A DNA stretch of 10,339 nt from Alphaproteobacteria bacterium (GTDB lineage: Bacteria > Pseudomonadota > Alphaproteobacteria > Rhizobiales > Aestuariivirgaceae). Location: assembly GCA_020441605.1 (NCBI GenBank), contig JAGRLX010000084.1:1-10339 (forward strand). Direction: 5' to 3'. The position numbers and the translations under genes are program-made. The notes below the pieces were generated by a model that had not been told where the DNA came from, ran no database searches, and saw nothing but the letters and a program-made list of their open reading frames with translations. Positions within the stretch are counted from its first letter, which is position 1. Each line of letters begins with the position of its first letter. This document shows positions 5,878-10,339 of this stretch, piece after piece.

Positions 5878-8082
5878 TCAGAGTTCGCCCATGGTCGACG
5901 ACGCCGGGAACATGGGAAGCGATCTGATCCTCTGACCGGTTAGCTTGGCCCAGGCGTTGGCCAGAGCCGGGGCCACGGCCGGAACACCGGGTTCGCCGAC
6001 GCCGCCGAGGGGACTTCCCTGGGACACGATCACCACGTCGATGAGGGGCGTCTCGCGCATCTTGACCACCCTGTACTTATTGTAGTTGCGAACATCCGAG
6101 GCACCGTTGTTGAAGCGGATCTGCCCCCAGAAGGCTTGCGAGATGCCCTGGATGATTGCGCCCTCCATCTGGGCAATGACCTGGCCGGGATTGACAGCGA
6201 AACCGCAGTCGATGGCGCAGGAAATCCGGTTCACCTTCATCTCCTGGCCATTCGCTGTCGTGATGGCCGATACTTCTGCCACGATGGCGACGATGCTGCC
6301 GAAGCCGGTCACCAGGGCCATGCCCCTGGCCGAGCCGGCCGGCGCAGGTGAAGACCAGTTCGACAGTTTCGCCGCAGCCTGCAGCACCTTTGCCTGGGCA
6401 GGTGCATTGGTCAGCAGGTTAAGGCGGAAGCGGTAGGGATTGATCCGCGCCTTGGCCGCCAGTTCGTCGATGGCGCTTTCAACGGCGAAGGTGTTGATGG
6501 CATGGCCGACCGAACGGAGGAACCCGACCGGCACCGGTGCCGGATGGCGCACATAGTCGACGCAGCGCTCGCCCAGGCTGTAGCCGAGATTGGTCGCGCC
6601 ATCGACCGCGGTGCCATCGAGATTGTTCGTCAGCGGCCAGCCATGGGCGGCCATGATCGAGGGCTGAACCACGCGGTTGTACCAGCCCGTCACGACGCCA
6701 TAGGACGACAGGCCGGCCTTGATGCGGCACACGGACATGGGGCGATAGAGATCGTGGGAGAAGTCCTCTTCGCGCGGCCACATCAGCTTGACCGGCCGGC
6801 CAGCCAGGTCGGGTGGCAAGGCCTTGGCGACACGGACAGCCTGAACCACGAAGTCCGTTTCATACTTGCGGCCGAGGCCACCTCCCATGAAGGTCGGGTG
6901 CACTGTCACCTTTCCCGGCCAGGGGCTGGAGGGTGATCCCAGAACACTATTCGCCACCACCGACACGCACACGCCCGGTGCCTGGGTCGGAGCCCAGATC
7001 TCGCAGGTGGGCGGCGAGGCGCTTTCATCCAGCTTGACCGTGCAGTTCAATGGCTCGAGACAGGCGTGAGCCAGGTAGGGCAGCGTGTAAGTGGCATCGA
7101 TGCGCTTGGCCGAAGAGGCGATGGCGCTGAGGGCCGCCTGGGAGGAACCGCCCGGCGGCTCGGCAACCGCGGCCGTACCGTTGACCAGCAGATCGGCCGC
7201 GACCGCGTCGATGTTGGCGCTGTCCATATCGCTCGCATTGGCCGGGTTGACCCAGTTGACACCGAGGTTGCGGACACCCTGCCAGGCACTCCAGGTATTG
7301 TTGGCAACCACCGCTACGGCATTGTCTCCCACCGCCATGGCCGCAAGGCAGCCCGAGGGCACCCGCGGCGTGAAGGACCCCGGGAGCTTGCCACCGATGA
7401 CCGGCGACATCTTGATGACGGCAAAGAGTTGGCCCGGCTGCATCACGTCGAGACCGAAAACCGCCGACCCATTGATTTTCGCGGGAATGTCCACGCGCCG
7501 CATCGACCGGCCGACATAGCCGCCGCCGAGGATGGATGGCGCGGTTGGCAAAGGAAGGGCCGCGGCTTCGGACGCGAGTTGCCCGAACGTGAAGCTTTGT
7601 CCGTCGCTGCAGGTGACCACGCCATTGGCGATGGAGCAGGTCTCCGTTGACGGCACCCGGTTGCGCGCCGCCTGCAACAGCACCTCGCGGACTTGGGCGC
7701 CATATTTCTGCATCGGACCGAAGGACCGGCGCATGCCGGTGCTGCCGGCGGTCACCTGCGGAGCGGGGTGCGAGATGCCTGTTAGCGGCGAAGCACCGGC
7801 CATCTTCACCCGGACCTTTCCCCATTTGGCACACATCTCGCTAGCGAAGGCCTGGGCCAGACCGGTCATGGTCCCCTGCCCCATTTCCTGGCGGTCGACA
7901 TAGATGGTCACGATTTCGCTGCCATTGGTGGCGATGGTGACCCAAACGCCGACGGTCTGCGGCGCAGACGCGGCCATGGCTTTGCCAGCGAACGGCAGGT
8001 CGAAACTGTGAATGAGGACCGCACTTGCGCCCAGGGCGAGGAAGTTGCGGCGGCTGACGGTGGGCTGCTGGATGTTGTTCAT
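5878..8082 (-). CDS. Molybdopterin-binding subunit of a xanthine dehydrogenase-family oxidoreductase (isoquinoline 1-oxidoreductase beta type)
   Basis: This is the large, catalytic subunit of a two-subunit molybdenum hydroxylase; this family hydroxylates N-heteroaromatic or aldehyde substrates with water. It is 734 residues. It begins with a twin-arginine signal (TVSRRNFLALG, 8-18) and a hydrophobic stretch ending near AMAASA, so the folded enzyme is probably exported to the periplasm. Family features are QEMGQGTMTGLAQAFASEM (65-83), FMGGGLGRKYETDF (398-411), VKLMWPREEDFSHDLYRP (431-448), FLRSVGHAINTFAVESAIDEL (521-541), AIDCGFAVNPGQVIAQMEGAIIQG (623-646) and GGVGEPGVPAVAPALANA (693-710). Glu697 in GVGEPG is the expected catalytic glutamate. 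The start at 8082 has AGG-type ribosome signals. An alternative at 8097 overlaps the upstream stop as ATGA. The substrate is not readable, and no cytochrome c or XdhC-type chaperone gene is adjacent. Confidence 0.92.
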   Translation of the reverse strand: MNNIQQPTVSRRNFLALGASAVLIHSFDLPFAGKAMAASAPQTVGVWVTIATNGSEIVTIYVDRQEMGQGTMTGLAQAFASEMCAKWGKVRVKMAGASPLTGISHPAPQVTAGSTGMRRSFGPMQKYGAQVREVLLQAARNRVPSTETCSIANGVVTCSDGQSFTFGQLASEAAALPLPTAPSILGGGYVGRSMRRVDIPAKINGSAVFGLDVMQPGQLFAVIKMSPVIGGKLPGSFTPRVPSGCLAAMAVGDNAVAVVANNTWSAWQGVRNLGVNWVNPANASDMDSANIDAVAADLLVNGTAAVAEPPGGSSQAALSAIASSAKRIDATYTLPYLAHACLEPLNCTVKLDESASPPTCEIWAPTQAPGVCVSVVANSVLGSPSSPWPGKVTVHPTFMGGGLGRKYETDFVVQAVRVAKALPPDLAGRPVKLMWPREEDFSHDLYRPMSVCRIKAGLSSYGVVTGWYNRVVQPSIMAAHGWPLTNNLDGTAVDGATNLGYSLGERCVDYVRHPAPVPVGFLRSVGHAINTFAVESAIDELAAKARINPYRFRLNLLTNAPAQAKVLQAAAKLSNWSSPAPAGSARGMALVTGFGSIVAIVAEVSAITTANGQEMKVNRISCAIDCGFAVNPGQVIAQMEGAIIQGISQAFWGQIRFNNGASDVRNYNKYRVVKMRETPLIDVVIVSQGSPLGGVGEPGVPAVAPALANAWAKLTGQRIRSLPMFPASSTMGEL

Positions 8083-8093
8083 GGACCTGGACC

Positions 8094-8555
8094 TCATGCC
8101 GTCATGCCGGCGGCTTGCTTGATCGCATCGCGGATGCGCGGATAAGTGCCGCACATGCAGATGTTCTTCATGGCGCCGGCGATTTCCGAGTCGGACGGAC
8201 GTGGGTGTTCGGCGAGGAGGCGTGCAGCGGCGAGCAGCATGCCCGACTGGCAGTAGCCGCATTGCGGCACCTGCTTGGCGATCCAGGCGAGCTGAACGGG
8301 ATGCGTCGAATTGGCGGAAAGTCCCTCGATGGTCACCACCTTGCGACCGACGGCTTCGCTAACCGACTTGTCGCAGGATTTTTCCAGTTCGCCATCGAGA
8401 AAAATGGAACAAGCGCCGCAGCGCTCGATTCCACAGCCGTATTTGGTACCGGTGAGCCCCAGAAGGTCGCGCAGGACCCACAATAACGGCATGTCCAGGC
8501 TCGGCACATCCACCGTATGACTTGCACCATTTACGTTTAGCGTGACTGTGGCCAT
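8094..8555 (-). CDS. [2Fe-2S] subunit of the molybdenum hydroxylase (isoquinoline 1-oxidoreductase alpha type)
   Basis: This is the small electron-transfer subunit, partner of the following molybdopterin subunit. It is 153 residues, the normal size. The plant-ferredoxin-type N-terminal domain carries Cys41, Cys46, Cys49 and Cys61 ([18 protein letters not shown], 38-55, then SC at 60-61). The helical C-terminal domain carries Cys99, Cys102, Cys133 and Cys135 (QCGYCQSGM, 98-106; [15 protein letters not shown], 131-145). Both clusters are complete, so electrons can pass from molybdenum through two [2Fe-2S] centres. The usual C-R-C-G-T-Y reads C-M-C-G-T-Y here. It has no signal peptide and is presumably carried across the membrane bound to its Tat-bearing partner. 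A GAGGGG ribosome site precedes the ATG. It is first in the operon, and its TGA overlaps a possible ATG of the next gene. There is no FAD subunit, as expected for this type. Confidence 0.93.
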   Translation of the reverse strand: MATVTLNVNGASHTVDVPSLDMPLLWVLRDLLGLTGTKYGCGIERCGACSIFLDGELEKSCDKSVSEAVGRKVVTIEGLSANSTHPVQLAWIAKQVPQCGYCQSGMLLAAARLLAEHPRPSDSEIAGAMKNICMCGTYPRIRDAIKQAAGMTA

Positions 8556-8624
8556 GCATTCCCCTCAATTTTAGTATGATTATTCAATAGAATCAGTCTT
8601 CATGATCAAAAAAACACAGAATAG

Positions 8625-8642
8625 CTGACAGGTCGCTGACAA
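8625..8642 (-). promoter_or_regulatory. PHO-box-like tandem direct repeat
   Basis: On the minus strand this reads TTGTCAG-CGAC-CTGTCAG, two 7-base repeats with an 11-base period. The layout is that of a PhoB box (CTGTCAT-N4-CTGTCAT); the repeats match the consensus at five and six of seven positions. It lies about 70 bases upstream of the [2Fe-2S] subunit start. The spacing to the best -10 is larger than at typical PhoB-activated promoters, so it may instead serve another winged-helix response regulator or be chance. Confidence 0.3.
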
Positions 8643-8789
8643 AATACGCACATAGTCAATCGTAAACAGATCGTTAAATTGTATATTGTTCTTTTATACT
8701 TTAATTTCATGCGACGGAGCAGGCCGATTCACTTCAAGCAGCGCTATCGAAGACGCCTGGTGACTGCGGAAATTGCAGGCTGGAGGAGA

Positions 8790-8807
8790 CTGACATTTTG
8801 CTGACCC
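8790..8807 (-). promoter_or_regulatory. Second, weaker 11-bp-period direct repeat
   Basis: On the minus strand this reads GGGTCAG-CAAA-ATGTCAG, again two 7-base half-sites with an 11-base period. It lies about 90 bases upstream of the secreted-protein start. The match to a PHO box is poor (four and five of seven). It is listed because it repeats the spacing and GTCAG core of the site at 8625-8642. Confidence 0.2.
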
Positions 8808-8843
8808 TGCCGATCGGCAAGCTGTCACCCGGACTTAAGTAGG

Positions 8844-8882
8844 GTTCCCTCGCAGCAGCGGTCTCGCGGGGAGACCGGGAAC
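8844..8882 (+). promoter_or_regulatory. Leader hairpin immediately 5' of the Shine-Dalgarno
   Basis: Inner stem CGGTCTC (8859-8865) pairs with GAGACCG (8871-8877) around a 5-base loop, GCGGG. It can extend through GTTCC (8844-8848) with GGAAC (8878-8882), leaving a one-sided bulge on the 5' arm. The structure ends one base before the GAGGAG ribosome site at 8883-8888. An alternative outer pairing, CCTCG (8848-8852) with CGAGG (8882-8886), would cover part of that site. This suggests control of translation or mRNA stability of the secreted protein gene. Confidence 0.4.
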
Positions 8883-8895
8883 GAGGAGAACGAAC

Positions 8896-9345
8896 ATGCC
8901 ACCTATCCGACTGACTGCCTTGGCCGCGACACTGGGTCTTTCCATGGCCATGGGCAGCCTCATGACCTTGCCTGCCGCAGCCCAGACTGTCCGCTATGCC
9001 TGCGCCGCGACGGGCGCCAATGACATCTCGATGGGCTCGCGCTACGAGGTCCGTGGCACCGGGACCACCGCGCGGCGCAAATTCTCGACCGAATTCGAGG
9101 CCGGACCGACGGCCGGCTTCATCGCGGGTAGCCGCCTCAATGTGCTGGTCAAGGGCGTCAATGTCGGCAGCATGGTGCTGGAGAAGCTCCTCACTGGCGA
9201 CGTGATCGGCGACATCAATTTCGACACCCGTCCGCAGGCCGATGCCCTGCCTTTCCCCGGCAACTGGCCGGCGGGCGTGGGACGAGGCACGCCGATCGTG
9301 ATCAAGAAGGGCACGACCACGGTCCTGGGCTGCAGGCTGCGCTGA
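8896..9345 (+). CDS. Small secreted protein of unrecognised family
   Basis: This 149-residue protein has a clear Sec signal peptide: a basic start (MPPIR), a hydrophobic core (about 6-24) and an AAA-Q cleavage site near residue 29. The mature part is about 120 residues. It contains exactly two cysteines, Cys36 close to the mature N-terminus and Cys146 four residues from the C-terminus, which could form a disulfide joining the ends. The sequence is rich in glycine, threonine and valine with short strand-like runs (YEVRGTG, RLNVLVKGVNVGSMVL, TPIVIKKGTTTVLGC), suggesting a small beta-rich domain. I do not recognise a family and assign no function. The start is well supported by GAGGAG seven bases upstream. 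It is divergent from the molybdenum-enzyme operon and is followed by a terminator, so it is a single-gene unit. Confidence 0.82.
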   Translation: MPPIRLTALAATLGLSMAMGSLMTLPAAAQTVRYACAATGANDISMGSRYEVRGTGTTARRKFSTEFEAGPTAGFIAGSRLNVLVKGVNVGSMVLEKLLTGDVIGDINFDTRPQADALPFPGNWPAGVGRGTPIVIKKGTTTVLGCRLR

Positions 9346-9372
9346 TCCGGTGCGGCAAGGGGGTTGCAGATG

Positions 9373-9410
9373 GGCGGGAGCCGGTCGCTGGCCGGTTCCC
9401 GTCGCGTTTT
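9373..9410 (+). terminator. Rho-independent terminator of the secreted-protein gene
   Basis: A 12-bp GC-rich stem pairs 9373-9384 with 9392-9403 around a 7-base loop (TCGCTGG), with two G-T wobbles. It is followed by TTTT at 9407-9410. It lies 28 bases after the stop codon and 30 bases before the convergent xseA stop, so the hairpin could also help end xseA transcription, though no U-tract is seen on that side. Confidence 0.65.
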
Positions 9411-9432
9411 CAGCCGCGCGTAGCGATGAAAA

Positions 9433-10339
9433 TCAGAACAGGCTGCCCTGCTTCGGACCGTCCTCGCGGGCTATCACTTCGCCATCGGCGAATTCAATCC
9501 TCATCACCTGGCCGGGCCGGACGGAGGCCGCCGCCCGGATGGCCTCGCCTTTGCCATCGCGAACCAGCGCGAATCCCCGGCGCAGGACCGACTTGTACGA
9601 CAGGGAGTCGATGAGCTTCGCCGTGCCGGTGAAGCGCTCCCGTTTGAAATCGAGCGTCCGGTGGAGCGCCCTTGCCGCACGGCTACCCGCGGTGGCCAGC
9701 ATCTTGCGCTCGTTGACGATTGCCGTCCGCATCGGCGCCAGAGACAGGCGGGGAGCCACCTTGTGAAACCGCGACCGGTGCTCGCGGGTATTGGCCTGCA
9801 AGGCCAGCACCAGCCGTCCGGCGGCCGAATCGAATCGTTGCCGTGCCAGGGCCAGCAACTCGTCGGCCCGCGGCAGGGCGCGCGCGGCGGATTTCAGCCG
9901 GGTTTCCCGATCTTGCATCGACCGCTTGAAGCCCCGTTCCAGCCGTGCAGCGAGAGCCGCCGTTTCCGCCAGCAGGTCGACGCGCACCGGCACGGCCTTC
10001 TCTGCCGCAGCAGTCGGCGTGGGGGCGCGGAGATCGGCGGCGAAGTCGATCAGGGTGGTGTCGGTCTCGTGGCCCACCGCCGAGATCAGCGGAATGGCGC
10101 TGGCGGCCGCAGCGCGGACCACAACCTCTTCGTTGAAACCCCAGAGGTCTTCCAGCGAACCACCGCCCCGCGCCACGATGATCACATCCGGCCGTGGTGC
10201 CATCCGGTTGAAACCCTCGATGGCGGCGGCCACTTCGGCGGCGCTGGTCTCGCCCTGCACCCGCACCGGCCAGACGATCACCTGCCGGGGGAAGCGGTCA
10301 TTGAGCCGATGGAGTATGTCGCGGATCACCGCGCCGGTC
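9433..10339 (-). CDS. xseA: Exodeoxyribonuclease VII large subunit, C-terminal part
   Basis: This is the 3' two-thirds of a gene that runs off the right edge. The frame continues upstream of the GTG at 10329 through TGAVIRD, the usual XseA sequence, so that GTG is internal. With the small subunit XseB, XseA forms exonuclease VII, which degrades single-stranded DNA to oligonucleotides in both directions during repair. Visible catalytic-domain motifs are [20 protein letters not shown], in the first quarter of the fragment, then [29 protein letters not shown] long charged helical region with many Arg, Leu and Ala residues follows, matching the coiled-coil arm that binds XseB. The C-terminal domain contains the conserved [15 protein letters not shown]. 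The protein ends in KQGSLF. xseB is not in the window. The gene converges on the secreted-protein gene. Confidence 0.93.
   Translation of the reverse strand, partial: TGAVIRDILHRLNDRFPRQVIVWPVRVQGETSAAEVAAAIEGFNRMAPRPDVIIVARGGGSLEDLWGFNEEVVVRAAAASAIPLISAVGHETDTTLIDFAADLRAPTPTAAAEKAVPVRVDLLAETAALAARLERGFKRSMQDRETRLKSAARALPRADELLALARQRFDSAAGRLVLALQANTREHRSRFHKVAPRLSLAPMRTAIVNERKMLATAGSRAARALHRTLDFKRERFTGTAKLIDSLSYKSVLRRGFALVRDGKGEAIRAAASVRPGQVMRIEFADGEVIAREDGPKQGSLF

Larger units (their letters stand above)
8556..8895. other. AT-rich divergent control region
   Basis: This 340-base region holds no gene and separates the molybdenum-enzyme operon (minus) from the secreted protein gene (plus). It contains the most AT-rich stretch in the window: 8641-8700 has 16 G/C bases of 60. 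A good plus-strand -10, TATACT, lies at 8695-8700 without a strong -35. A minus-strand -10 candidate, AATAAT, lies at 8584-8579. An interrupted palindrome, TGATT-N9-AATCA (8577-8595), spans that minus-strand -10. Two pairs of CTGAC-type direct repeats and a leader hairpin are listed separately. Confidence 0.5.

Noticed and set aside
7025..7834. A 269-codon minus-strand frame inside the molybdopterin subunit gene.
   Set aside because: It is a frame-shifted reading of the iorB-like gene with Arg/Gly/Gln-rich composition. The real frame is uninterrupted across the same region.
8083..8262. A 60-residue extension of the molybdopterin subunit upstream of its Tat signal.
   Set aside because: It overlaps the [2Fe-2S] subunit gene and would bury the twin-arginine signal. 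Starts at 8082 or 8097 are consistent with an exported protein.
10327..10329. A GTG start of xseA at 10329.
   Set aside because: The frame continues to the window edge through TGAV, which is normal internal XseA sequence, so the gene is cut by the window and does not start there.
1..10339. A new defence, mobile or CRISPR-like system.
   Set aside because: I saw no transposase, integrase, nuclease-helicase cluster, repeat-spacer array or toxin-antitoxin pair. The genes are recognisable metabolic or housekeeping families apart from two small unknown proteins and the DUF2093 protein.

Overview
The window is ordinary, high-GC, densely packed bacterial chromosome. The gene content points to an alphaproteobacterium, probably of the Hyphomicrobiales (Rhizobiales): a DUF2093 protein, a class II DAHP synthase, the XseA C-terminal sequence, and an isoquinoline-oxidoreductase-type molybdenum enzyme. 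The genus cannot be named from the sequence. There are no rRNA or tRNA genes, CRISPR arrays, insertion sequences, integrases or phage genes.

Layout from left to right. (1) 1-92, minus: 5' end of cysS (cysteinyl-tRNA synthetase), running off the left edge. (2) 351-1205, plus: EamA/DMT-family transporter. (3) 1206-1565: AT-richer spacer, then a lone Sulfotransfer_2-type sulfotransferase (1566-2396, plus). (4) 2442-3839, minus: class II DAHP synthase, the first step of the shikimate pathway. (5) 4012-4263, plus: two-helix small membrane protein, sharing its stop region with a convergent DUF2093 gene (4260-4475, minus). (6) 4555-5790, plus: M29 metallo-aminopeptidase, ending at a strong inverted repeat. 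(7) 5878-8555, minus: a two-gene operon in the order iorA-like ([2Fe-2S] subunit) then iorB-like (Tat-exported molybdopterin subunit), with touching start and stop codons. (8) 8556-8895: unusually AT-rich divergent intergenic region. (9) 8896-9345, plus: small secreted protein of unrecognised family, followed by a terminator. (10) 9433-10339, minus: 3' part of xseA (exonuclease VII large subunit), running off the right edge.

Most of these are independent housekeeping or metabolic genes. The only clear multi-gene unit is the iorAB-like pair, which should make one periplasmic molybdenum hydroxylase. The part with most unexplained structure is the divergent control region between that operon and the secreted protein. 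It holds an AT-rich block, two pairs of CTGAC-type direct repeats each with an 11-bp period, and a hairpin just 5' of the secreted protein's Shine-Dalgarno. I see no convincing new defence, mobile or biosynthetic system; the findings are modest leads.
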